Below the pieces are notes generated by a model. It saw only the letters and a program-made list of their open reading frames with translations, was not told where the DNA came from and did not search any database. Shown here in pieces: positions 12,172 through 23,900 of a stretch of 64,000 nucleotides of DNA; position 1 is the first letter of the stretch, and every line of letters begins with the position of its first letter. Source of the DNA: Leuctra nigra (Eukaryota > Arthropoda > Insecta > Plecoptera > Leuctridae); NCBI GenBank assembly GCA_934045905.1, contig OW203765.1, forward strand, positions 19,097,409 through 19,161,408. Reading direction: 5' to 3'. The position numbers and the translations under genes were made by a program.

Positions 12172-13536
12172 TCAAAAATCGAGTGTAACGTCTAAATTGT
12201 GTTCTTTAATATATTTCTTCAAACCTTGACAATATAGCTTCGTCTCTTCGCTAATCGAACCAATCTTGAAATATGTCAGGTTTGGGCATAATACGTAGAC
12301 TTGTATTTCAAACCCAGCAGTCAGTGTGGGATAGAAACTGAGATTTAGCCGTCTCAACTGTGTCATACGATGGCTGTGAGAGTTGAGCAGCTGAAGCAAT
12401 GCATCTTCGTCGTCTTCTCGATATATGTTCATCAATGTCAACGAAGTCAGTTTATCTGCGTCCTTCAAACAATGTCGTAACAGACAAACTAAACCCAATG
12501 TGCTTGTACACCGGAGTCGAAGTTCCTCCAGTTTTGGAAGATATATTCGGTTAGACTGACTTCGATTTCCAGCTTCGTTAGGTGTCCAGTCAGATCCTAG
12601 ACATAGACTTGTTAAATTCTTGCAATTTTCGCTGATAACTTGCAGCATTTCGATCGAATTTGTTCCTGCCATTATTGAAAGATCTTTGAGGTAGATTCCT
12701 TTGCATAACAGATAATTGTAGAAACCACCTATTTCATTTCCATGGCTTACACTCAGTTTCGATAATCGCAGAGGACTTGCAGAAAGTAACGGGAATAAAT
12801 CTTGTTGCGAGCCAGTCTGTGCACTTATACTGAGATCTTGTAGATGAGGGCAAAGTTCGATGATTTTTTGAAGATCTTGCAGTGTACAATTATAATGAAT
12901 TACATTAATGAGTTGAAGCTTTTCATTGGTACCAAGAGATAACAGAGCCTCTAGAATGGCTTTATTATCACCATAAAGCTGTCGTAGTTTAGTGCATGAT
13001 CGCAGCACAGCTTTATACAACCTGGAGTCGGGGTATTCGCCGGTGCTCGAACTACGATACTTCATGATCCGTAACTCCGGACAACATCGACAAAGAGCAA
13101 GGACGATCTCTTTTTGACAGTTCTCATCGTAAAGACAGACTTCGACCTCGACGAGCTTTGATAAACAGGGTATTTGTTGTATCCAGAAACGAACGTGGTT
13201 AGGATTTTGCATAATTAACTTCTTCAGGTGAACATCCTCATAAAAGAACATTCCGCACAAAATCCTCACATCGCGCATCGTCTGTTGCTTGACGCAATGC
13301 TGAAACAATTCTTCCCATACTGACACTTGAACGTTTTCACGAAGAAAGTCTTGTATCCCCTGGATCGTCTCTTTGCAGCCGAGCACATCGTAGTTCAAGT
13401 TCAGCTCAGAGGGATAGAGTTCCTCGATGTTCCCACAAGTACTGAGAACCAGCTTACTAGTTGCGTGAAGAGCGAGGGCTGAGAGTGTACTTACAGGCTT
13501 GTGGGGAGACATTGTAGATTGTGTTTCAATCATCAA
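12172..13536 (-). CDS. Leucine-rich-repeat protein of unknown function, intronless
   Basis: A single open frame of 454 residues starting MMIETQSTMSPHKPV. From about residue 115 to the end it shows irregular leucine-rich repeats of the cysteine-containing, F-box-partner type, for example LCRCCPELRIMKY, IIELCPHLQDLSI, ISENCKNLTSLCL, LPKLEELRLR and VLCPNLTYFKI, each about 25-35 residues apart. The first 110 residues (LSALALHATSKLVLSTC, then a helical stretch) resemble an adaptor-binding helix ahead of the repeats, but I do not see a clear F-box, so a role as a ubiquitin-ligase substrate receptor is only a guess. No signal peptide or membrane segment. A minus-strand AATAAA lies at 12123-12128, 44 bases past the stop. 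Lack of introns among intron-rich neighbours could mean a retrogene; the frame is intact over 1.36 kb, which argues for a functional gene. Confidence 0.82.
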   Translation of the reverse strand: MMIETQSTMSPHKPVSTLSALALHATSKLVLSTCGNIEELYPSELNLNYDVLGCKETIQGIQDFLRENVQVSVWEELFQHCVKQQTMRDVRILCGMFFYEDVHLKKLIMQNPNHVRFWIQQIPCLSKLVEVEVCLYDENCQKEIVLALCRCCPELRIMKYRSSSTGEYPDSRLYKAVLRSCTKLRQLYGDNKAILEALLSLGTNEKLQLINVIHYNCTLQDLQKIIELCPHLQDLSISAQTGSQQDLFPLLSASPLRLSKLSVSHGNEIGGFYNYLLCKGIYLKDLSIMAGTNSIEMLQVISENCKNLTSLCLGSDWTPNEAGNRSQSNRIYLPKLEELRLRCTSTLGLVCLLRHCLKDADKLTSLTLMNIYREDDEDALLQLLNSHSHRMTQLRRLNLSFYPTLTAGFEIQVYVLCPNLTYFKIGSISEETKLYCQGLKKYIKEHNLDVTLDF

Positions 13537-13661
13537 TCATCTTTCAAATTCAGTACCGTTATCTAAGGTAGCCAAGGAGACAATTGTGCGAAAATCATTC
13601 TTGTGTCAGCCTTTATTGTTGTTGTTTTAAAATAGCGCACAACAAAATATGAATCTCAGGG

Positions 13662-14036
13662 CACTATAGCCAAACTATCTCCCGCTAGGGTGCTGCCATC
13701 GGTTTTGTGACAAGTGTGAAGTAAGCTGTTCGTGCCACTCAAAATTAAAACTCGCGAAACTATATTTTGACATGCGTAAGAAGATGTACTCACTGTTTAG
13801 ATACATATATTTTTTACTCTAGTATAATAAAATGTGTTAAAATAAATCAAAATATCATATTACACTATCATTTCTAACAATTATCCACTCTTTCGGTAAA
13901 TAGCCAAATACCAACATTAATTCTTATAATATAACATGAAAATACGGACTGTGGGGGTAAAAAATACTTTGAATTAAAAAGTACACCCTCGACGCAAGCG
14001 CCAAAGTGGCCGATCCCGTCGTCCTAGCTTGGCATC
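13662..14036 (+). repeat. ~390-bp repeat, left copy of a 6-kb inverted pair
   Basis: Runs from GCACTATAGCCAAACTATCT to GTCCTAGCTTGGCATCGCCC and is matched in inverted orientation by 20139-20683, with few changes. Not coding. Whether these are the TIRs of a 7-kb element or two separate insertions is open. Confidence 0.85.
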
Positions 14037-14262
14037 GCCCCATCAATATTTCGTAAATTATCAATAATTAATTATTAATTATTTATCAATAATAATAAAA
14101 AGATAGTTTGCGAAAAGTTCTAATTTAGTTTTATTTTAATTAACATCCAAACTAATTAAGAGGAACAAATCGTCTTTAATATTTTTTGGTGTTTGATGGC
14201 GAGCATAATGATGTCGAGAATAGCGCCAATAATAACATGATCTCTTGTGTTCAGTTTTTGGT

Positions 14263-14372
14263 AAGAAGGTTCCATACAAATAGGTCACGATCGCCTCTCT
14301 AACACCGTCCATCCTTCATCATCTTCCCATAAACATTAACTAGTTGCAGGGCAGTGCGCCGTTAAAATCGCT
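14263..14372 (+). mobile_element. SINE 3' fragment
   Basis: Matches the 3' half of the 245-528 SINE: AGGTTCCATA, AGGTCACGATCGCCTC, CCATCCTTCATCATC, CAGTGCGCCGTTAA. Confidence 0.5.
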
Positions 14373-14656
14373 CAGACATCGGGTTGGTTTTTCTCTCGAT
14401 AATCAAGTTAATGCACTCTCATTATTTATAAAACGGTAAGAAAATATGAAATTTATGTTGCATGAACGTCCAATTAATTTCAAACTCAGTTATACGTAAC
14501 AGATAACCTGCTGATTCTATTATCTGATCATGTTTCTTCAAGGATTCAGTGTGAAGATGTCTTACGCGAGTCCACTGTGGTTTTCACTTCTCTCTGTGGC
14601 TGTCCTGTACCACTTCTTCCCCACAACACCTTATTATTGTGTTTCCCAAATTCATC

Positions 14657-14701
14657 ACTCAGCAAACTCAGCAAACTCAGCAAACTCAGCAAACTCAGCA
14701 C
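14657..14701. repeat. 9-bp tandem repeat, about five copies
   Basis: Unit ACTCAGCAA repeated. Confidence 0.95.
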
Positions 14702-15204
14702 CAAAAAAATATATGAGATAATTAAAGGAATTGCAAACAGACTAAAATGAATTGTATCCTCAGATCTTTCTAAGTCCAGAACTAGAATCAAATTGTATTG
14801 ATAGGTAGTTAAAATTTAGTAGTCCACCTATTTTTTTTTAAAAAAGACATTCGATTTAGTGAGACTACCACAACTCTTCATTTTAAATTGTTACCTGAAT
14901 TTCTGAATTTTTAAATTTTTAATTAAGCTGTTTTTTTATTATTTTTATTTAGCTGATTTATTTCTATTCGTTTATTTGCTTTATAGAATTTTGTTTGTTC
15001 TTGCTGCCTTTTTATTATGATATGGGATTTAATCGATGGAAACACCTATTTTATAAATATCAATGAATTTTTAAATTTACCATGATTACGATTTTTAGGG
15101 AATTGTTCGAGTTTCCTTTAATTATTTTGTTTTTCAAAAGTCCCACTGGTTAATTCCCGTCGACCACCCCAGGGGCTACATAGCCACTAGATCTCAGTGG
15201 TCGA

Positions 15205-15570
15205 AGTGGGGGGGGGGGGGGGGGATATATTGATAATTTCATCCCCCTACATTTTGTGAACTTCATTTGTCCACTTCACCATCCCCCCATGAAAGATTAA
15301 AAAATTGCGCTATTTACTTCAAAATAATACCATTCCCAGAGAATATTTCAATATTAGCTTCTAGACGCCATTTGTAGAGATAAAAATAGGCTTAAAATAT
15401 AGCGTCAAAACGCTTAGAAATTAACTAAAACGCCTCTTCATTTTTTCCGGGGCTGTGCGCTCCGGACCCGACGACGGTGCTGGGGTGCCCTCCAAAGAAG
15501 CTTAAATACATAGCATTAGCAAACCATTTTTCAAACTCTTTGGGCCCTCCCCCCCCCCCCCCCCCCCCCC
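15205..15570. repeat. Poly-G and poly-C tracts before the satellite
   Basis: A G run at about 15207-15223 and a C run at about 15549-15570, plus CA-rich DNA. No gene between. Confidence 0.8.
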
Positions 15571-15654
15571 ACCCTCCACCCCCACTAATTATCTTGGAGC
15601 AAATATATTTTTGTAACAATACACCATCCCTCCATGAACCGACTTCCAATTCGA

Positions 15655-16985
15655 CCACTGCTAGATCTGTTCCTGCCCTCTCGCCGCCTCCACTGAGTCC
15701 GCTAAGACGATGAGACCACCCCAGGGACTACATAGCTGCCCTCTCGCCGCCTCCACTGAGTCCGCTAAGACGATGAGACCACCCCAGGGGCTACATAGCC
15801 ACTAGATCTGCTAGTCGCCGCCTCCACTGAGTCCGCTAAGACGATGAGACCACCCCAGGGACTACATAGCTGCCCTCTCGCCGCCTCCACTGAGTCCGCT
15901 AAGATGATGAGACCACCCCAGGGGCTACATAGCCACTAGATCTGCTAGTCGCCGCCTCCACTGAGTCCGCTAAGACGATGAGACCACCCCAGGGACTACA
16001 TAGCTGCCCTCTCGCCGCCTCCACTGAGTCCGCTAAGACGATGAGACCACCCCAGGGACTACATAGCTGCCCTCTCGCCGCCTCCACTGAGTCCGCTAAG
16101 ATGATGAGACCACCCCAGGGGCTACATAGCCACTAGATCTGCTAGTCGCCGCCTCCACTGAGTCCGCTAAGACGATGAGACCACCCCAGGGACTACATAG
16201 CTGCCCTCTCGCCGCCTCCACTGAGTCCGCTAAGATGATGAGACCACCCCAGGGGCTACATAGCCACTAGATCTGCTAGTCGCCGCCTCCACTGAGTCCG
16301 CTAAGATGATGAGACCACCCCAGGGGCTACATAGCCACTAGATCTGCTAGTCGCCGCCTCCACTGAGTCCGCTAAGACGATGAGACCACCCCAGGGACTA
16401 CATAGCTGCCCTCTCGCCGCCTCCACTGAGTCCGCTAAGACGATGAGACCACCCCAGGGGCTACATAGCCACTAGATCTGCTAGTCGCCGCCTCCACTGA
16501 GTCCGCTAAGACGATGAGACCACCCCAGGGACTACATAGCTGCCCTCTCGCCGCCTCCACTGAGTCCGCTAAGATGATGAGACCACCCCAGGGGCTACAT
16601 AGCCACTAGATCTGCTAGTCGCCGCCTCCACTGAGTCCGCTAAGATGATGAGACCACCCCAGGGGCTACATAGCCACTAGATCTGCTAGTCGCCGCCTCC
16701 ACTGAGTCCGCTAAGACGATGAGACCACCCCAGGGACTACATAGCTGCCCTCTCGCCGCCTCCACTGAGTCCGCTAAGACGATGAGACCACCCCAGGGGC
16801 TACATAGCCACTAGATCTGCTAGTCGCCGCCTCCACTGAGTCCGCTAAGACGATGAGACCACCCCAGGGACTACATAGCTGCCCTCTCGCCGCCTCCACT
16901 GAGTCCGCTAAGACGATGAGACCACCCCAGGGACTACATAGCTGCCCTCTAGTCGCCGCCTCCACTGAGTCCGCTAAGATGAGAG
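15655..16985. repeat. Satellite array, about 20 units of 63 or 71 bp
   Basis: Each unit has the core CCGCCTCCACTGAGTCCGCT, then AAGAYGATGAGACCACCCCA. Two junctions occur: GGGACTACATAG-CTGCCCTCTCG (63-bp spacing) and GGGGCTACATAGCCACTAGA-TCTGCTAGTCG (71-bp spacing), mixed in irregular order. A lone related fragment lies at about 15160-15200, before a poly-G run. Repeated short minus-strand ORFs are artefacts. Confidence 0.95.
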
Positions 16986-17446
16986 GCGCTCTAGACCGTG
17001 AAACCGGCGTGTGTTAATTACACCCGCAGTTGGGTTTACACGGGCACTCTTGCGTTGCTCTGCCCCGTGCTCTGTAACCACTGGCCAGAGCAATATGAGT
17101 TCATTGCCTTACAATCAGGACAACATCTTATTGCTCTCGGTAGATAGGAAAACTCTAAGTCAAAACTAGACTTTATTTTCAATCATAGCTTTCACGAACT
17201 TCTTTTGTTTTGCATTACCAATACAAAAGTTTTCACTGAGGGTGGACATTATTGTTGGCACGATTGACAGGTCAGATATTACTAATAAATGGGGTTGATA
17301 ATTGTATTTTATTATATAAAATATTGGTTTTATAATATTTTAGCAGTATGTTTCAAAATCTTAAATTTTCTGACAAAAAATTCATTCCATTGGAGATAGT
17401 AATTAATTAAGAGAGCGTAGGGAGTTTGCTCTGTGTGTGTTTTTTT

Positions 17447-17455
17447 TGTCTGTCA

Positions 17456-17539
<84 letters not shown>

Positions 17540-17540
17540 G
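17447..17540. repeat. (TGTC)n microsatellite, about 94 bp
   Basis: Tetranucleotide repeat TGTC/CTGT with one early interruption (TGTCAGTC). Confidence 0.97.
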
Positions 17541-17769
17541 CCTCCATTAATGGGTTATCTCTAATGTCTGGTCATACCTTCATTGTTGAGAATTTTCATC
17601 TAAGTGCTAGAAATAATTAATAAGTGCCACATATTTACTATAATATTGGTATCATTTCCACTCAGGAGAAAGGGAATGTAATCTACATACATAATTGATT
17701 TGACTAGTGATTAACGTCACACTCTTCTACAACTAGGCTAATGGCGATACGGATGAATGATTGTGCTGA

Positions 17770-17960
17770 TAATAGGGAGATATTGAATGGATGGTGGGAA
17801 GGAGGCGGTCGTGGACTATTAGTTGAGAGCCTTTTCATTTGTGGGTCGGTGAGGGAAACCACGAAATAAAACGGTCAAGCAAGACGGTCGCGGGAATCGA
17901 GCCCGGACATCTAACCAACTTGCTCCATCACAATAGTCATTCTGCTCGAAAGGTACAAAG
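17770..17960 (-). mobile_element. tRNA-derived SINE, minus strand
   Basis: Read on the minus strand: A-box-like TGGAGCAAGTTGG, B box GGGCTCGATTCCCG, then the body CGTGGTTTCCCTCACCGACC and CCACGACCGCCTCCTTCCCA. 3' tail lost. Confidence 0.6.
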
Positions 17961-19156
17961 TAAGGACTGACAAAATGATGGGAGTATATAATATCGACAC
18001 GCAAGAGATAGCGTGCAGGATCTATGTGAGAAGGTTCCATTCATGGGAAATTATAGTGCTGTCAAAAGACCACTACGAAATGAATGATTGAATGGTGTAT
18101 TTTTCTTCTATTAATATGTTTAATGTAGTGACAAAAGTATGGAATATAAATGAATTGAAAATTTATTGAGTTTAGTATTTGAGCAGGTTGAGTATTTTAA
18201 ACATTCTGACTTCATGATTTGAAAAGTGTATTTTCTGCTGACTTCAGATGGGCCAATGTTCTATAATAATACCATATCAGTTACCTACAATATGGAGGGT
18301 CGGCTACCCACGGACCACGGTAATGCTAAATGCACAACCAAATCCTTGCTTTAATAGGATTTCTGACAAATGTTCATAATTAGGTATCTTTATTGCACTT
18401 ATTAAACCAATTTATTACATTTTAAGTACGTATCTTGTACTATCTACTTGTTATTTTCTGTTAATTGATCAATTTGAATGTTTTTTTTAATCTAATTATA
18501 ATCTGAAATACTCTTTGATTGCGTATAATTATAATTGAGCGAGCGAAGCGAGCGTCTCCTTTTGGCTCTTTTGGCACGGACATCTGTTTTTTTTTTTTTT
18601 TTTTTTTTCCGTTTACTGACGCTATACAGGTCAGAGTTTTTCTTCGATCGAGCTGAAATTCTGCACACATGTGGAGACAACCTTTTTTGTTTGCTGACCC
18701 CTAATTTTTTTGAAAAAAATTGATCGGTTAAAATTTAAAAAAACATCTCCTGATGGTAGGTTGAAAAATGAAACTGGTCTTCGATAAATCTGATCAAACT
18801 CATATTTTGGCTATACAGGTCAGTGTTTTTCTTTGATAGAGCTGAATGTTGTACGTTGTAAAACCAACCTTCTCTGTTTGCATACCATAATTTTTTTTGA
18901 AATCCATTCATTGGTTAAAATTTAAATAAATAACTCCTGATAGGCTGAAAAATGAAAACGGTCTTCGATAATTCTGATCAAACTCATATTTTGCATGATC
19001 ATTAAGATTAATATTGTCTCTTATTTTACAAAATTTCATCCCAATCAGTTAAGAACGTATGAAGTTATTGACATTTTTAATATCTGTCAGTAATGAAGTA
19101 TCGAAATGAATGTTTTCCAGTGCCAATTGAAAATTGATTCTGATTTGCTTTATGAA

Positions 19157-19311
19157 CCAGGGGAGTCATTCCTGTACGTTTTTAGTCTCTTAAGTTAGCT
19201 ATCGTATCTTAAAGTTTGTTTACTCCAATGTTAATGTCCATAACAACGGTTGCTACTCTCTTAATATTTAAGATAAGAGAGTAACAATGCGTACAGGAAT
19301 CACCCCCCAGG
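19157..19311. mobile_element. Hairpin element IV, CCAGG-flanked
   Basis: Arms GGAGTCATTCCTGTACG and CGTACAGGAATCACCCC, flanked by CCAGG at 19157-19161 and 19307-19311. Loop contains CCAATGTTAATGTCCATAAC. Same class as the trio at 9.75-10.14 kb. Confidence 0.7.
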
Positions 19312-19358
19312 TGCTTAGATGATATTTTAAAGTTTCGATGAAAAGCATACACTTTTAA

Positions 19359-19982
19359 GGTGGCGGTATATCACGTGACTTTTTAACCAAAAAGCTACAC
19401 ATTTTCTATTGGAAGGGTTCAGTTCAGCAAATACTTCTCACTCATCAGATAAGTTAGGACACATCTATTGGAACTAATTCTACGCAGAAAAGAACTGCGA
19501 AAATAACATATTAGATGATTTTACTTCCATGCACCTAAATATTCTCAAATCAAGACCTGAAGTTGAAGGAAATTCTACGAGTTGCCAAAAACAGCAAACA
19601 TTACTCTAATAAGGCATATATGCATCACAAACCTGACGCAAGGTCAGAATGTATAACGTGCGCTCTTTCTTCCTCTTTCCAACGAAATGTTGAGATATTA
19701 ATTATATCCACTATTATGAATGTAATGTTTAAACGAACAGCACTTGGTTTTGACAGTCTTCACACGCGTACGTATACACGATATTTGTGTTGTTTTTATT
19801 ATAAAACCACTGCAAAATTAAATAATATTGACTGCAAATATTGATAAGCTCCAGTATGCAGTGAATTTCCTTCATAAATCACCTTGGATTACTCAACATG
19901 AACGATGTAAGGTATGTACTCATAGGTAACTATTTCTTTTGATCGGATGTAGAGAAATAAAGTCACGTGATATACAGCCACC
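19359..19982. mobile_element. piggyBac-like MITE, TTAA flanks
   Basis: TIR GGTGGCGGTATATCACGTGA on the left; the right end is its complement with one or two changes. TTAA on both sides (19355-19358, 19983-19986). 624 bp, non-coding. Confidence 0.7.
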
Positions 19983-20138
19983 TTAAGTTGATATCATAAT
20001 CAATTCAATATGGATGTTTATGTTTTTGTGCGTTGTGTACGCATTTCCGGTTCGAGAATTTGCACGTACCCGTGCTCGCTCATCAACGCGTTACACTGAG
20101 CGTTTTCCTAGTATAATATCCAATGCAATGGATAATGA

Positions 20139-20683
20139 TCAATGGGGCGATGCCAAGCTAGGACGACGGGATCGGCCACTTCGGCGCTAGCGTCGAGGCT
20201 GTGCTTTTCAAATCAACGCATTTCTTACTCCACAGTCCGTATTTTCATGTTATATTATAATAATTAATGTTGATATTTGGTTATTTAACGAAATAGTGGA
20301 TAATTATTAGAAATGGTAGTGTAATAATGATATTTTGATCATATATGGACAGCTCACAGAATTATTTTTGTTTCCAGTGCTCTCTTGAACTGACTCACTG
20401 CTTAATGGAATTTTGTAACTTCCAATTAAAACAATTGAGAGGGTGTCGCTTCAGATTGAAATAGAATTTGCTTTATATATTGCACTATCTTCTTATTTTT
20501 ACACATTTAATTATACTAGAGTAAAAAATCTATGTATCTAAACAGTGAGTACATCTTCTTACGCATGTCAAAATAAAGTTTCGCGAGTTTTAATTTTGAG
20601 TGGCACGAACAGCTTACTTCACACTTGTCACAAAACCGATGGCAGCACCCTAGCGGGAGATAGTTTGGCTAGTGCCCTATTGT
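20139..20683 (-). repeat. ~390-bp repeat, right inverted copy with a 160-bp insert
   Basis: The inverted partner of 13662-14036. It carries an extra segment at about 20341-20500 that is missing from the left copy. Its outer end lies about 300 bases before the Exo70 ATG. Confidence 0.85.
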
Positions 20684-20988
20684 TAAAACATATTTTCGTT
20701 CTGAATTAGGTAGGTACCTGTACTTAAAAAATGAAACACTATCAAATTTAAGCTTTCAAAATTAAATTTTATATTGTTTTGTGAGGAGGGTGTTTAGTTT
20801 TAATTTATGATGGGAAGAAATATTTTGTTGAAAATTTGTTTTAAATATTTCCCGCGGATGTGTCCCTGGCACACACAATCGGTGCTACACTCACACCACA
20901 CCCTTTTCGAGCGAGCTGTCATTGAACTGTCAGTGGGAGTGTTATTTAATATTTTATACCTATGATTCTGTAATATTAACTATTAATA
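20684..20988 (+). promoter_or_regulatory. Presumed Exo70 promoter and 5' UTR region
   Basis: About 300 bases lie between the end of the inverted repeat at 20683 and the first Exo70 ATG. There is no convincing TATA box at a fixed distance; the assignment is by position only. A non-coding first exon further upstream is possible. Confidence 0.3.
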
Positions 20989-23900
20989 ATGATGGATCCA
21001 TCGGAGAAAAAGTACGAGATTGAGAGTAAACTGGAGAAGGTAACTAACAACACACATTATTTAGCTAAAATAAGATAGAAAACTCCTGTAGCAGCAGACT
21101 TAAAATTGAGGTTAAATAATTTTGCTTGATTTCTTTCTTCTTTCTGCTGATAAGTAGTACGTACCTAGCTAGGAGAGATATAATTGTATTATTATCTGCA
21201 CAATTTCAGGAGCTAAATAATCTGAACATCTTAAAAGAGCGTGCACAGAAGAGCAACCAGCTTACAAAGAACATGGTCGGAATCTTGAGCTCTTTCGAAC
21301 ACCGACTGGCTCGGTTGGAGGAAACCATATTGCCCGTGTACAACGAGACTTGCAACTTACAACAGCGACAAGAAAGTTAGTTCACTGTTCAATGCAATTT
21401 AACATTTCATGGTTTTGTTACAAATATCCAACTCAGGGTCACAAAAACACCTGTCGGTGGTAATATTGGTGTTTTTTTAATGTTTTTGTGGCTGTAAGTG
21501 AACATTTGACAATTTAATTACTTTCAATTACAAATTATTCCCAGAGGTGCAAGTGGTTTGCAGTTTTTTGTTTCTCTCACTTAAAAGATATTTTATCCTA
21601 GTTCTCGATCAATAGTGATTCATTAGGTACAACTTATTTCAGATATTGAGCAGACTCTCTCAGCATTGGACAATGTGGTTGGTTTCTATGGTGTAAGTCA
21701 AGAAGTGGAGCCGGTGGTCCGAGCCGGTCCGACCCCCGCTGCGGGTCTCGATGTCTTTCTCAAGGCCATGGCCAAGCTGCGGGCCGCGCTCGATTACTTC
21801 GAGAAGAACAATCCTCAGAGCGTAGAGCTCGAGAATGTGGTAAGATGTCACAAGTCATTGGGAGTATTGGGTTTTAAGGATATATCAGGACTCAGGAAGA
21901 GTGATGGTGACAGTAGAAGGGAAGTAGAGTCTAAATAAAAATTAATTTCTTCGGGAATTTGGTGTCTAATGCAATTTACCAATTTTTACTTATTAATGTT
22001 TGGTTTTAAGGTGGCAATTCAAGCTCCATTTTTTGAACCATTTTTTACTCAACTATGACTGACGAACGGCTTATAGGAGCACTCCCAAATTTTTTTCTCA
22101 TGTTCATAACATATTTGAATGAATTCTGACGGTATTGGTTTTTAAACATTTGTACTGGAAAAGCGCATGGAAAATATTGAAAATGGTCAACTTTAAGCTA
22201 TCACAACTGCCGTATATATTTTTTTATCGAAAATGTAAAACCGTTAGTATCATTGTGCATGTATTGGTGACATTTGCTGAAATTTTGAAATTAATTGGTC
22301 AATCCGTTTGGTGCTCGCGATTGAGAGAAAAATGCATTCTACCTCTACAAATGATAATTTTCCAGCTCAATTCGAGTCCATATTTGCAGCGAAAATTTCC
22401 CCTTCGCATTCCTGGACTGTGTCACGTACATGCCATTAATTTAACTGTCAACTTAGCGATAAGACGACTCAGAGTCGAGAGCAAGGCAGATCAGTTTCAC
22501 CCTGTGGTGTGGGTAGAATGACGTCATTCATTTTGTTGATAAACACATGCGCTCGCTCTGCATCTCTCACTAACTCAATGAAATACAATTACTCAAACAT
22601 TTTTAATTATTTTAAAACGTTGATATAATAAAATAAAATAGATTATGTACTAACCAAAAATAATGGATCAATAATAATTAACTTGCAAAAATTGATTTGA
22701 AATGTGTATATATTTAGTTAGCTTGAGCATCTCGAGAGACACTTGCATAAACCGATTGCAATGAATGTGGATACATGAATTACATCGAATTTCCACCAAT
22801 TATTACGTCTAAGGATGGTGCAAGGTTATTATAATATTTTAACTACCTTTGGTGCTCTAATAATAAGAGCATGGAGTTACATTTACCAACACGTTTTCTC
22901 GCGATACCCGAATGGTTTCAAACTGTCTTTTCCAAAAAGTACTAAAAATTGAAACGCTTGGAAACACCTGTAGAAGTACACATTCTTACAAATTAATTAC
23001 AGTTGGCCGGCGTTGTACATCCGCCCTCAGGGTGTAGAAACTAAAGAAAAGGGAAGCTGCGACCGTTGGCCGGGGGTGGCTTCATTCTGTTGAAGTCAGT
23101 GTTTTAGTTGTTCTTGAGTCGAGCAGTCGCCTTCGAATTCATAAAAATGTAAGAAACTGTAACGGGAAAGCGCGCGTGTGCCGCCGCAATTTGTTTGTTG
23201 TGAATTGCCTGTGACACTTTCGAGAGTGTTTGTCATATTTATTTAATTTGAGACAATGGAATGAGACATTCCCTATATAATAACCGAACGTTTCTAGAAT
23301 GGAATTATCGGAAGAAATTAACACTTATGGCATATGCGTATATCGATAATTGCGGCATTGCAGTCGCCAAAGTACTAGCTAGTATCTAGTGAAGCGGTCG
23401 CTCCACCCAGCCAAGTCGTACTGTACACTCACACTCACTCAAAATACCGTAAATGCCTAATAAACTGAGGAGCAGACCAAACACTTTTACTGTAAGCAAC
23501 AACATGGCATTTTCGGCCTACTGGATCTTAAAATTGGAAAATCTCACATTGTTGTGAAATGTCTAATTTTTCGAGCTATGGCCCACCCCACCCCATATAC
23601 CAAATTTGGGAACAACAGGTTTTGCCATTTGCGAGCTAGAGGGCCATGAAAACAGTGAAATTATACCCCTTCTTAAAGCTATCTGATGATGATTCAGATA
23701 TCAAGAAACATTGTTGACAGGGCCACAGCCTAAACGGCTAAACCGATCGATCTGAAATTTTTACCACATGTGCACTTTTGGCGTCTGATGATACCTTGCC
23801 CTTACGAATTTTTTGTGCCGCCATTTTGAAACCGGATGTGACGTCATATCTAGTAAACGGCTGGACCGATCGGAACGAAATTTGCGCCAATCGATTCAGA

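Larger units (their letters stand above)
18533..20118 (+). mobile_element. Possible non-autonomous Helitron-like element, copy 1
   Basis: Shares its start (ATTGAGCGAGCGAAGCGAGC) and its end (GCGTTTTCCTAGTATA) with 44157-45048 in the same orientation. The 3' end has a CGCTC...GAGCG hairpin followed by TTTTCCTAG then T, which resembles the CTRR-T terminus of Helitrons. The 5' TC is not evident. It has an internal duplication (about 18610-18990) and hosts elements at 19157 and 19359. Confidence 0.45.

Noticed and set aside
15690..16980. Possible hammerhead ribozyme in the satellite unit (CTGAGTCCGCTAAGACGATG)
   Set aside because: It resembles part of a hammerhead, but the conserved CUGAUGA and GAAA core blocks are absent on both strands.
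15655..16985. CRISPR-like array
   Set aside because: Repeats adjoin without unique spacers, and the DNA is animal; it is a satellite.
19563..19844. 93-residue ORF on the + strand
   Set aside because: It lies inside a non-coding TTAA-bordered MITE and has no recognisable domain.
20989..21039. Alternative reading with Exo70 starting in exon 2
   Set aside because: Exon 1 has an ATG, keeps phase and gives the expected start of the N-terminal coiled coil and a total length near the family norm.
22135..22521. 128-residue ORF on the + strand
   Set aside because: It sits inside Exo70 intron 3, has no motif and an AT-driven composition; no support as a gene.
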